Shown here piece by piece: positions 1-6,615 of a DNA stretch of 10,465 nucleotides. Source of the stretch: CAZYWA01 sp964650975 [NCBI: uncultured bacterium] (GTDB lineage Bacteria; JADJOY01). Location of the stretch: contig CAZYWA010000256.1 of assembly GCA_964650975.1 (NCBI GenBank), forward strand, positions 1-10,465, read 5' to 3'. Under the pieces are notes generated by a model. It was given only the letters and a program-made list of their open reading frames with translations. It made no database searches and had not been told where the DNA came from. Position 1 is the stretch's first letter. Every line of letters starts with the position of its first letter. The position numbers and the translations under genes were made by a program.

Positions 1-923
1 ATGCGCTCCAGCGGATGCGTCTCGGGCGCGACCACGTGCACCTCGATGCCGCGCGCTCGCAGCGAGGCGGCGACCTCGAGTCCGATGAAGCTCGCCCCCA
101 CCACGACCACCCGCTTCGCCGCCGCGGCACGCGCCACGATTGCCTGGCTGTCGGAGAAAGTACGTAGATAGTGGATGGATTCCGGAGAAGCTCCCGGGAT
201 CTCGAGCTTCACCGGATCGGCGCCGGTCGCGAGCACCAGCGCGCCGTAGCCGCGGGACTCGCCGCCCTGCATCACCACGCGCCGTCCTTCGACGTCGAGC
301 GACTCGACGCGCGCGTTCAGCACCAGCTCGATCCGCCGCTCGGCGTAGAACTCGGCGGGACGCAGCGGAATCCAGTCCGCCGGAGCGGTGCCCGCGAGGT
401 AGTCCTTGGAGAGATTGGGACGGTCGACCGGTGGCGAGTCGTCGGCGCTCAGGATCGTGACCGGGCCCTCGTAGCCGAGCCGGCGCAGCATGTCGGCGCA
501 CGCAAGCCCCGCAGCACCGCCACCCACGATCACCACCGAGCTCGGCGTGTCCCCTGGTTTCGCCGCCGCCGGGGGCGTGAGCTTCTCGCGCACGTACGCC
601 TTGTCGCCGGCCCGCTCGACTCGCCAGCACGGGAGCGAATCGAGCGCGGGCGGGCGCGCGGCCTCGCCCGTGCGCAGGCTGAAGCACGCGTGGTGCCACG
701 GGCAGCGCACCGAATCGCCCACCACCAGCCCGTCGGCGAGCGGTGCGTGGTAATGGCTGCACTGGGCGCCGATCGCGAACAGCTCGCCGCCGCTCTGCAC
801 CAGAATTGCATCCTCGCCGTCCACGGTGCCCGCGAGCGGGTGGCCGTCCGTCAGGTCGCTGAGGGCGATTCCCTGCTTCAGATCGGGCTTGGGCTTGTCA
901 TCGTTTCTTTCGGCGTCCGTCAT
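1..923 (-). CDS. Rieske [2Fe-2S] / FAD-NAD(P) oxidoreductase, AIFM3-like (3' part beyond window)
   Basis: The minus-strand reading frame opens with ATG at 923 and stays open for 307 codons to the window edge, so the C-terminus is missing. Residues about 15-115 form a Rieske domain, with the ligand motifs C55-S-H57 and C74-P-W-H77. A pyridine-nucleotide-disulfide oxidoreductase fold follows: the FAD-binding glycine motif VVIVGGGAAGLACA at about 130-143, the ATGADP motif at 232-237, and the NAD(P)-binding motif VVVVGASFIGLEVA at 272-285. This order, and the GASFIGLE variant, are typical of AIFM3-like and nitrite/ferredoxin-reductase-like proteins that pass electrons from NAD(P)H through FAD; the physiological acceptor cannot be read from the sequence. 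No signal peptide is seen, so it is probably cytoplasmic. The start is supported by a strong ribosome-binding site (CGGAGGAGAG) a few bases upstream. It lies 22 bases after the pirin stop on the same strand, probably in one operon. The remaining C-terminal part should lie left of the window. Confidence 0.93.
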   Translation of the reverse strand, partial: MTDAERNDDKPKPDLKQGIALSDLTDGHPLAGTVDGEDAILVQSGGELFAIGAQCSHYHAPLADGLVVGDSVRCPWHHACFSLRTGEAARPPALDSLPCWRVERAGDKAYVREKLTPPAAAKPGDTPSSVVIVGGGAAGLACADMLRRLGYEGPVTILSADDSPPVDRPNLSKDYLAGTAPADWIPLRPAEFYAERRIELVLNARVESLDVEGRRVVMQGGESRGYGALVLATGADPVKLEIPGASPESIHYLRTFSDSQAIVARAAAAKRVVVVGASFIGLEVAASLRARGIEVHVVAPETHPLER

Positions 924-945
924 GTCGGTCTCTCCTCCGCGCGGC

Positions 946-1851
946 TCAGCGCGAATGCTTGAGGAACGTGCCTCGATCGAGCTCTTCAAACGCAAGCCGC
1001 AGCTCGGCCTGGGTGTTCATCACGATCGGTCCGTACCACGCGACCGGCTCGCCGAGCGGCTTGCCGGAGACGAGCAAGAACCGGATGCCGGCCTCGCCGG
1101 CGTGCACCGTCACTTCGTCGCCGTCGCCGAAGAGCACCAGCCAGCGGTCCTCGACCTTGGAGGGCGGCGCGGCCGAGCTCCACTCGACGGCGTCGGTGGG
1201 AACCGTGAGCGGCTCGGTGGCATTGCAAAAGGTACCGCTGCCCTCGAACACGTACGCGAAGACGCTGCGGCCCTTCTCGACCGGGATCGCGAGGCGCTCG
1301 CCGGCGAGAACCGATACGTCGAGATAGCTCGGGCTCGCCGCCACACCCTCGACCGGTCCCTTCGTTCCCTGGAAGGAGCCGCACACCACGCGCACCGTGC
1401 CGCCGCCGTCGCTCACCACCGGAATCTCTGCGGCGTGGATCTCCTGGTAATGCGGCGTGGTCATTTTGAGCGACGCCGGCAGGTTTGCCCACAGCTGAAA
1501 GCCGTGCATGCGACCGTCGGAGTCGCCGTGCGGCATCTCCTGGTGAATGATGCCGCTTCCCGCCGTCATCCACTGGACGTCGCCGGCGCCGATGACCCCG
1601 CGGTGGCCCATGCTGTCACCGTGCTCGACGGTTCCAGCGAGCATGTAGGTGATGGTCTCGATGCCTCGGTGCGGGTGCCACGGAAAGCCGGCGACGTAAT
1701 CGGCCGGGCGATCGTTCCGGAAATCGTCGAACAGCAGGAACGGATCGGTCTCCGCGGTCTCTCCGAACCCGAAGCCGCGCCGGAGCCGCACGCCGGCTCC
1801 CTCCATCGTGGGTTTCGATTTGACCAGCCGTTTCACCTGTCGGATCGTCAT
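946..1851 (-). CDS. pirin family protein (cupin)
   Basis: This is a 301-residue bicupin of the pirin family, close to the usual length of about 290 residues. The N-terminal cupin carries the metal ligands of the family: H59 and H61 in FPWHPHRGIET, and H103 and E105 in GIIHQEMPH. Residues 115-125 (MHGFQLWANLP) are another family signature. The C-terminal half is a second cupin with the usual KPLGEP segment near 264-269. Known pirins bind Fe and act either as quercetin-dioxygenase-like enzymes or as redox-sensing regulators; which applies here cannot be told. I chose ATG 1851 because GGGGGA precedes it at good spacing and homology begins there. An in-frame ATG at 1881 would add ten poorly supported residues. 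The gene is followed after 22 bases by the Rieske/FAD oxidoreductase. A redox role for the pair is inference. Confidence 0.95.
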   Translation of the reverse strand: MTIRQVKRLVKSKPTMEGAGVRLRRGFGFGETAETDPFLLFDDFRNDRPADYVAGFPWHPHRGIETITYMLAGTVEHGDSMGHRGVIGAGDVQWMTAGSGIIHQEMPHGDSDGRMHGFQLWANLPASLKMTTPHYQEIHAAEIPVVSDGGGTVRVVCGSFQGTKGPVEGVAASPSYLDVSVLAGERLAIPVEKGRSVFAYVFEGSGTFCNATEPLTVPTDAVEWSSAAPPSKVEDRWLVLFGDGDEVTVHAGEAGIRFLLVSGKPLGEPVAWYGPIVMNTQAELRLAFEELDRGTFLKHSR

Positions 1852-1958
1852 GCGGTGTCCCCCTGCTCCGCCTCGAATCACCCAAGCTCTTCGACGCCGC
1901 TCACGTTGTCCAGGGTGAGGGCGTCACGCGCGCGAGCCATGAGCACGATGGAGCGAGG

Positions 1959-2483
1959 ATGAAACCGGCAACACGAGTGGCGCTGGTCGGCGGCGGGTAC
2001 GTGGCGGCGTTCCTGCTCGCCTCCGGGGTCACGGCGACCCACGTCGCTCTCACCAGCGAGGTGGACCCCGCGGCCTCGTCGGGCATGTACGCGTTCGGCG
2101 ACGTGCTGCTGTTCGTCGCTGTATTCGGCGTGGCGGCGCTGATTCCCACCGCCGCCGGCCTCTATTTTCTGCGCTCCCGGCCAGGCGTCTGGCGGCTGCT
2201 CGGCGCGGCGACCGTCGTGGTCTCGGCGTCCGGGGTCGCGGCGCTCTACTCGTACGTGTCGGCCCCCCCGCCAGGTGCTTCGCTCTCGCCGCAAGACTGG
2301 CTGCACGAGCTGGCCCCATTCCGGATCCTGGCCGCGCCGCTGGTGGCGGGCGGCTTCCTGCTCGTGAGCTTGCTCGCACCGACTCGACCCACCCGCTGGC
2401 TGTTTCTCGCCGCCGCGGGAATCGAGCTGATCCTGAGCGTCTACATCGGCATCCACTGGTTCGGCGCGGCCGGCGCCTCGTGA
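1959..2483 (+). CDS. multi-pass membrane protein of unknown function
   Basis: The 174-residue product has about five hydrophobic stretches, near residues 6-27, 44-70, 78-100, 122-140 and 146-168. They are separated by short loops, with basic residues after the second segment (LRSRPG) and before the last (PTRPTR), consistent with an integral inner-membrane protein. A proline-rich loop (SAPPPGASLSPQDW) lies near 101-114 and may face the other side of the membrane. I recognise no catalytic motif and assign no function. The ATG is preceded by GGAG with a five-base spacer, which supports this start. It diverges from the pirin operon, about 107 bases apart, and converges on the PilT-like gene. Its TGA stop is the first three bases of a hairpin shared with that gene. 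Confidence 0.8.
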   Translation: MKPATRVALVGGGYVAAFLLASGVTATHVALTSEVDPAASSGMYAFGDVLLFVAVFGVAALIPTAAGLYFLRSRPGVWRLLGAATVVVSASGVAALYSYVSAPPPGASLSPQDWLHELAPFRILAAPLVAGGFLLVSLLAPTRPTRWLFLAAAGIELILSVYIGIHWFGAAGAS

Positions 2484-2508
2484 GCCGAGCCCGGGCAGGC
2501 CCGGCTCA
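2481..2508. terminator. shared hairpin between convergent genes, containing both stop codons
   Basis: The inverted repeat has arms of 11 bases (2481-2491 and 2498-2508) with one mismatch and a six-base loop, CGGGCA. The left arm begins with the TGA of the membrane-protein gene. The right arm ends with the complement of the TGA of the PilT-like gene. It is a GC-rich stem that could stop transcription or block 3' exonucleases in both directions. Neither side has a clear T-tract, so intrinsic termination is only likely, not shown. Confidence 0.55.
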
Positions 2509-3525
2509 GACCGGAAGTAACCTCGGCTCGACCAGTCCTTCGCCGACCAGCCGCTGGAGGTCGCGCGCGAACGTCGTCATGCCCACCTCGGCATTCGTCT
2601 CCAGGACGTTGCGAAGCTCGAGCATGCGGTCCTCGCGGATCAGGTTCGAGACCGCGTTGGTGCGGACCAGGATCTCGCGGTTCGCCACCCGTCCGCCGCC
2701 GACCTTGGGCAAGAGCTGCTGCGCGACGATCGCGGTGAGCGTCGACGCGAGCCGGTTCCGCACCAGGTTCTGCTCGTGGGCCGGGAAGTTCGCGACGATC
2801 CGGTGGATCGTCTGAACCGCGTCGGCGGTGTGCAGCGTCGTCATGACCAGATGTCCAGTCTCGGCGAGCGTGATGGCGTTCCGCATGCTCTCGAGGTCGC
2901 GCATCTCGCCCACCATCACGATGTCCGCGTCCTGCCGCAGCAACCGGCCGAGCTCGGCCGAGAACGAGTGGAAATCGGCGCCTAGCTCGCGCTGGCTCAC
3001 CAGGGAGCCGCCAGATTCGAACCGGAACTCGACCGGATCCTCGAGCGTGACCACGTGGAGCGGGATCTCGCTCATGACCGCGGCCAGGATCGCGGCCATC
3101 GACGTCGATTTCCCGCAGCCGGAGGGACCGGTGAAGATCACCAGCCCGTGGCGCTTGCGGCACAGATGGACCACCACGTCGGGCATGCGCACGGATTCGA
3201 GCGTGGGGACCGAGCTGGGAATCAGCCGCGCCGACATCACGTGCTTGCCCTCGACGATCTGCGCGCTGATCCGGAATCGCTCGCCCGACTCCGTCTGGTA
3301 GGCGCATTCGAGCGTGCCGCGCTCTTCCAGCTCGCCGCGCTGCTCCTCGGTCAGGCAATCGCCGAGCAACGCCACGACCTCTCGATCCGTGAGCGGGTCG
3401 CCGGAAAGAGCCTGCAGCAGTCCATCGATGCGCAGCATCGGCCGATGCCCCGGAGCGGCGTGCAGGTCCGACGCTCCCTCGCCGATCGCGAGCCCCCAGA
3501 GCGATCCACCGTTGGTCTGTCGCAT
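2506..3525 (-). CDS. PilT/PilU-like type IV pilus retraction ATPase
   Basis: This 339-residue protein has the length and full motif set of the PilT branch of secretion ATPases. Numbering is from an alternative TTG start at 3537; subtract four for the ATG start. The N-terminal PAS-like domain shows GASDLHAAPGHRPMLRIDG at 21-39. The Walker A loop is GPSGCGKS at 137-144. The Asp box is TLEDPVEF at 164-171, the Walker B is DIVMVGEMRD at 205-214, and the His box HLVMTTLHTADA is at 229-240. The C-terminal AIRNLIRE-type motif is AVSNLIRED at 295-303. Such ATPases form cytoplasmic hexamers at the pilus base and drive pilus depolymerisation in twitching motility. Walker A has S and C where PilT usually has T and S, a mild change. 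ATG 3525 is preferred because GGGGA lies five bases upstream; TTG 3537 has only a weak site. No other pilus gene is in the window, so it is an orphan here, and PilT versus PilU cannot be settled. Confidence 0.92.
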   Translation of the reverse strand: MRQTNGGSLWGLAIGEGASDLHAAPGHRPMLRIDGLLQALSGDPLTDREVVALLGDCLTEEQRGELEERGTLECAYQTESGERFRISAQIVEGKHVMSARLIPSSVPTLESVRMPDVVVHLCRKRHGLVIFTGPSGCGKSTSMAAILAAVMSEIPLHVVTLEDPVEFRFESGGSLVSQRELGADFHSFSAELGRLLRQDADIVMVGEMRDLESMRNAITLAETGHLVMTTLHTADAVQTIHRIVANFPAHEQNLVRNRLASTLTAIVAQQLLPKVGGGRVANREILVRTNAVSNLIREDRMLELRNVLETNAEVGMTTFARDLQRLVGEGLVEPRLLPV

Positions 3526-3537
3526 CGTGGTCCCCAA

Positions 3538-3855
3538 GTGCCTCGCCGAAGCGCGCGGCCTGGCACCGGTCCACGCAAGGCTCGTGCCGTCGAGGACTCG
3601 GTGCGTTTTCGCGTGGATTCGACCTTTTTCCAGGCGTGCGCCAGCCGGCCGCTGCGCTCCGCGAAGCGAGTATTGTCTACATAAGAAAGGGAAACCCGCG
3701 AGTGCCCCGGACCATGTGCACGCACCGCTCGTGCGACCCGCCCGCGGGCCGAATCGAAACGTCGCAGCCGAGCGAGGTGCGACAACCCGCGACCGAGCCG
3801 CGCCGGCCGAGGGAGCTAATCGACGCTCGATGCGCCGAACACGATCATCAGCCGG
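3538..3855. other. intergenic gap without a convincing gene
   Basis: These 318 bases separate the end of the beta-helix protein gene from the start of the PilT-like gene, both on the minus strand. The open frames here are arginine- and proline-rich on both strands, lack ribosome-binding sites and show no recognisable domain. A less GC-rich patch at about 3668-3695 might belong to the promoter of the PilT-like gene, but I see no convincing -35/-10 pair. A small inverted repeat, ATCGA-CGC-TCGAT, lies at 3819-3831. It is 25 bases past the stop of the beta-helix gene and could be part of a weak terminator. Confidence 0.5.
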
Positions 3856-6426
3856 TCACGGCGCGCGATTCCGACGGCGCTTCCGCGTGCTCAGCCGGAG
3901 ACCGGCGACGATCACTCCGTAGAGCGCCAAGTCCGACGCCGCCGTAGCGGGCGCGACCGCGCCGCACGCCGACACCGGGAGCACCTCGACCGCCCCGCGG
4001 TCGACGATCTTGGTGCCGTTGTTGTCGCCATCCTGAGGACGGGCGGCACCGGTCTGATCGACCGTCAGCGCCAGCGTAGTGTCGCCGGAATCGATCGCGG
4101 GACTCCCGGTGCCCGGCTTCATCGAGTCCGTCTCCCCGCCGTTGTTCGCCAGCGCGCCGAGCAGCGCGTCCGCGATCTGGTCCGACGGGCCTGCCACGCC
4201 GCAGCTCGATCCCAGGATCGAGAAGCCCAGCTCCACGGTCTGCCCCGCCGCCGAGGCCGAGCACGCCAAGCCCTTGGCGATCGCGTTCCGGAACGTGACC
4301 TGGGTGTTGGGATCGGTGGTCATGCCACCGAGCGAATTCGGGATTCCGGTCTCCACGTCGACGCCCGATGTTGGCGTCACGGTCGCGGCCTCGACGGTGA
4401 GCGGCGCGCCGAAGGCGAAGAGCTGGTTCGTCGTCTGGTTGGTCACGGGCGGCGTGACGGTCGCGACGTTGCCGGTCACGGTGCTGTTTCGCACCGTGGT
4501 CGCCGCGGTCGCCGCGATGCCCGCTCCCCGGCCCGGGCTCGCGACGCCGCTGGTGCCCGCGGCGTTGTCGACCGAGTTGTTGGCGATCAGCGACTGGTCG
4601 ATGAGCGTCGGGCCCTCGGCGTCGACGCCGCCGCCCGACGGACCGGTCGAGTTGCACGAGCTCAGGAAGCAGGTCGCGCCGAGATGCGTGGCGTTGCCGG
4701 TAACGGCGACACGACGTAGCGTGAGGTTCGCCGCGGGCGCCACGCGCACGCCTCCGCCCGCGCCCACGGTGGTCTGCGACGCGGACCCGGTGAGCACCGG
4801 ATAGGCGCCCTGGTTGCCGCCGGTGATGGTGAGGCTCTGGATCGTCACGTTGCCGGCCAGGATCTCGAACACCCGGTCGCGGAAGGTCTGCTGCACGATC
4901 GTGGTGCGCGCGCTGGCGCCCTGGATGGTCACGTCGTCGGTCACGTCGAGGTCGCCGTCGATGCTGGTGGTGTCGTTCCACGGGCAATTCTCGGGCGGAG
5001 TGCCACTCGGGCACGTGAGCGAGAAAGCGCGCGTGAGCGTGTAGGTGCCGGCGGGAACCACGATCTTGTCTGCGCCCGGCGACGCGTTGGCCGCGATCAC
5101 CGCCTCGCGCAGCGAGCAGTCGGCGTCGCAGACGCCGTCGGCGGTGTCGGCGGTCTTGGTGACGGTGAAGACCTTCGCGGTGCGTCCCTCGAAGGCACCG
5201 CGATCCGCCACCAGAGTCCCGTTGCCGTCACCGTCCTGGGGTACGGCCGAGCCGGTCTGATCGAGCGTGCGTGGATCGGCGGGATCCCCCGAGTCGATCG
5301 CCGGGCTGCCGGCGCCGAGCTTCATCGAGTCGGTGCCGCCGCCGTTGTTGGCGAGCGCGTCGAGCTTCGGGTCGCCCGTGAGGTCGGCCGCTCCCAGGAA
5401 ATGGCAGGAGCCGTCTTGATCGAGGTTGTGGCCGTTCGACGTCGACTGACCGGCCGCAAAGGTGGAGCAGCCCGAGCGAGCGAGGATGCTGTTGCCGGCG
5501 TTGACGTGCGTCCCGGGGTCGACGACGAACCCGCCGTTGCCGTCCGAGACCTTGGTCTCGAGGTCGACACCGCCCGCCACCGCAGACACCGTGGCGTCCT
5601 GCAGCGTAAGCGTCGCGCTCCGCATGAAGACCTGATTCGACGTGGTGTCCGACGTACCCTGGCCGATCGCCGTGTTGTCGGCGACCGTGCTGTTCCGGAT
5701 CGTCCCGGCGGCGGTCATGGCGACGCCCGCGCCGGCGCTGTAACCGACGAAGAGCGCGGCGCTGAACGCGTTGACCACCACGTTGTCCGCCACCAACGAC
5801 TGCTCGAGATCGAGCGTTCCCTCGGCGGCGATGCCGCCTCCGGCCGAGCCCAGCGCCAGGGGGGCGGCCCCGCCCGCCCGGGTGTTGTTGCCGATGACCG
5901 CCGAGCGCTGGAGCAGGAGCGACGCTCCCGCGGCGACGTGAACGCCGCCACCGAGACCCGGATCGACGGAGATCAGCGGAGCGCTGCCTCGCGGGTAGCC
6001 GCCTTCGTCGCCGCCCGTGATGGTCACGTCGTCGATCTCGACGCTGCCCGAGAGAACGTCGAAGACGCGGTCCTGGAAGGTCTGCCGGATGATCGTGTTG
6101 CGTGCGCCCGCGCCGTGGATCACCAGACTGCCGGTGATGTCGAGGTCGCCGTCCTTCGCGGTGGTGTCGTCCCACGGACACGCGGTCAAGGGCGGGCACG
6201 TGAGGGCGAAGCTGCGCGTCAGCTGGTAGGTGCCCGGAGGCAGCGTGATCGTGTCCGTGCCCGGATTGGCGTTCGCGGCCACGACCGCATCGCGGAGCGA
6301 GCAGATCAGGATGGTGCAGAAACCGTCGAGCGAGTCTGCGGTCGTGTTGACCGTGAACGTGGCGGACCACGCGGGTACAGAGCACGCGAGAACGGCCAGA
6401 AGCGCCGCCGAGATTCGCCCTTTCAT
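3856..6426 (-). CDS. exported CSLREA / choice-of-anchor-Q beta-helix protein, internally duplicated
   Basis: The 856-residue product begins with a Sec signal peptide (KGR, then a hydrophobic core ending near VPAWS, cleavage around residues 19-22). Two similar modules follow, at about 22-413 and 418-815. Each opens with a CSLREA domain (CSLRDAVVAANANPG at 42-56; CSLREAVIAANASPG at 437-451). Each continues with Gly/Asn/Ser/Thr-rich strands typical of a right-handed parallel beta-helix (ITGGD/ITGGN, NSTV). Each ends in the choice-of-anchor-Q signature (NNGG.TDSMK, SPAIDSGD, DRGA). Paired cysteines recur at the same module positions (C37/C42/C77/C83 and C433/C437/C472/C481), suggesting disulfides outside the cytoplasm. 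The tail from about 816 has a short hydrophobic stretch (ALYGVIVAGL) and an Arg/Lys-rich end, resembling a sorting tail. No pectate-lyase catalytic residues are evident, so a structural or adhesive role is likelier than an enzyme; this is inference. The ATG is preceded by a G7 tract acting as Shine-Dalgarno and by a strong hairpin. Confidence 0.92.
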   Translation of the reverse strand: MKGRISAALLAVLACSVPAWSATFTVNTTADSLDGFCTILICSLRDAVVAANANPGTDTITLPPGTYQLTRSFALTCPPLTACPWDDTTAKDGDLDITGSLVIHGAGARNTIIRQTFQDRVFDVLSGSVEIDDVTITGGDEGGYPRGSAPLISVDPGLGGGVHVAAGASLLLQRSAVIGNNTRAGGAAPLALGSAGGGIAAEGTLDLEQSLVADNVVVNAFSAALFVGYSAGAGVAMTAAGTIRNSTVADNTAIGQGTSDTTSNQVFMRSATLTLQDATVSAVAGGVDLETKVSDGNGGFVVDPGTHVNAGNSILARSGCSTFAAGQSTSNGHNLDQDGSCHFLGAADLTGDPKLDALANNGGGTDSMKLGAGSPAIDSGDPADPRTLDQTGSAVPQDGDGNGTLVADRGAFEGRTAKVFTVTKTADTADGVCDADCSLREAVIAANASPGADKIVVPAGTYTLTRAFSLTCPSGTPPENCPWNDTTSIDGDLDVTDDVTIQGASARTTIVQQTFRDRVFEILAGNVTIQSLTITGGNQGAYPVLTGSASQTTVGAGGGVRVAPAANLTLRRVAVTGNATHLGATCFLSSCNSTGPSGGGVDAEGPTLIDQSLIANNSVDNAAGTSGVASPGRGAGIAATAATTVRNSTVTGNVATVTPPVTNQTTNQLFAFGAPLTVEAATVTPTSGVDVETGIPNSLGGMTTDPNTQVTFRNAIAKGLACSASAAGQTVELGFSILGSSCGVAGPSDQIADALLGALANNGGETDSMKPGTGSPAIDSGDTTLALTVDQTGAARPQDGDNNGTKIVDRGAVEVLPVSACGAVAPATAASDLALYGVIVAGLRLSTRKRRRNRAP
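3982..5175 (-). repeat. second copy of the CSLREA + beta-helix + anchor-Q module
   Basis: Residues about 418-815 of the exported protein, joined to the first copy by only about four residues. It keeps the CSLREA opening, the cysteine pairs, the AYP/GYP segment after ITGG, and the anchor-Q ending (NNGGETDSMKPGTGSPAIDSGD). Divergence in the middle indicates an old duplication rather than a recent or assembly-made one. Confidence 0.8.
5188..6363 (-). repeat. first copy of the CSLREA + beta-helix + anchor-Q module
   Basis: Residues about 22-413 of the exported protein. Similarity to the second copy is strongest over the first 125 residues (for example GDLDITGSLVIHGA against GDLDVTDDVTIQGA, and TFQDRVFDVLSG against TFRDRVFEILAG) and over the last 55. 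The central beta-helix turns have diverged. Boundaries were placed by eye on the protein. Confidence 0.8.
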
Positions 6427-6430
6427 GAAT

Positions 6431-6437
6431 CCCCCCC
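6431..6437 (-). promoter_or_regulatory. G7 tract serving as ribosome-binding site of the beta-helix gene
   Basis: On the minus strand seven G followed by ATTC lead directly to the ATG at 6426, so the tract is the only plausible Shine-Dalgarno element. Strand slippage in such a run would shift the spacing to the start codon. Seven bases is at the short end for phase variation. Confidence 0.5.
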
Positions 6438-6439
6438 GA

Positions 6440-6466
6440 GAGACGCGCCTCGCGCGGGCGCGTCTC
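6440..6466 (-). promoter_or_regulatory. perfect 10-bp hairpin in the 5' leader of the beta-helix gene
   Basis: Arms GAGACGCGCC (6440-6449) and GGCGCGTCTC (6457-6466) are perfect complements around a seven-base loop. The near edge lies 13 bases from the start codon, next to the G-rich ribosome-binding tract. In RNA this would be a very stable stem that could affect ribosome access or mRNA half-life. As DNA it could be an operator. The inverted repeat is certain; its function is inference. Confidence 0.6.
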
Positions 6467-6483
6467 CGAACGCGATTCGCGGA

Positions 6484-6492
6484 ACGCTAGCA
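6484..6492 (-). promoter_or_regulatory. possible extended -10 element of the beta-helix gene
   Basis: The minus strand reads TGCTAGCGT, which matches an extended -10 (TGn followed by TAnnnT). No good -35 hexamer lies at 16-18 bases. If used, the transcript would start about 50 bases before the ATG and its leader would be little more than the hairpin and the ribosome-binding tract. Weak evidence. Confidence 0.22.
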
Positions 6493-6597
6493 CGGGGTCC
6501 GCGACGATCTCGCGGGGAGGGAATTGGCGATCGGCCGCATCGCGTTGGGCGAAACACGAAGAGCAGGCGGCGCCTCGACGAAACTCGTGTTACCGTC

Positions 6598-6614
6598 CGG
6601 TGCCATGGCTACCG
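6598..6614 (+). promoter_or_regulatory. imperfect palindrome in front of the HEAT-repeat gene
   Basis: CGGT-GCCATGGC-(T)ACCG reads as its own reverse complement apart from one extra T. It ends one base before the ATG at 6616, where a ribosome-binding site would be expected. It could be an operator or a translation-controlling fold, or chance. Confidence 0.3.
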
Positions 6615-6615
6615 T

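Noticed and set aside
826-1962. A 378-codon plus-strand open frame opposite pirin
   Set aside because: It is antisense to a clear pirin with all metal ligands; it is His/Arg-rich and has no supporting motif.
3538-3855. Possible small genes or a c-di-GMP riboswitch before the PilT-like gene
   Set aside because: No ribosome-binding site or domain supports a gene, and the conserved GEMM core elements are not visible there.
5401-6615. Upstream extension of the HEAT-repeat frame to 554 codons
   Set aside because: The extra 405 residues lie antisense to the signal-peptide-bearing beta-helix gene, are Arg/Gly-rich and show no domain. The helical repeat pattern begins only after ATG 6616.
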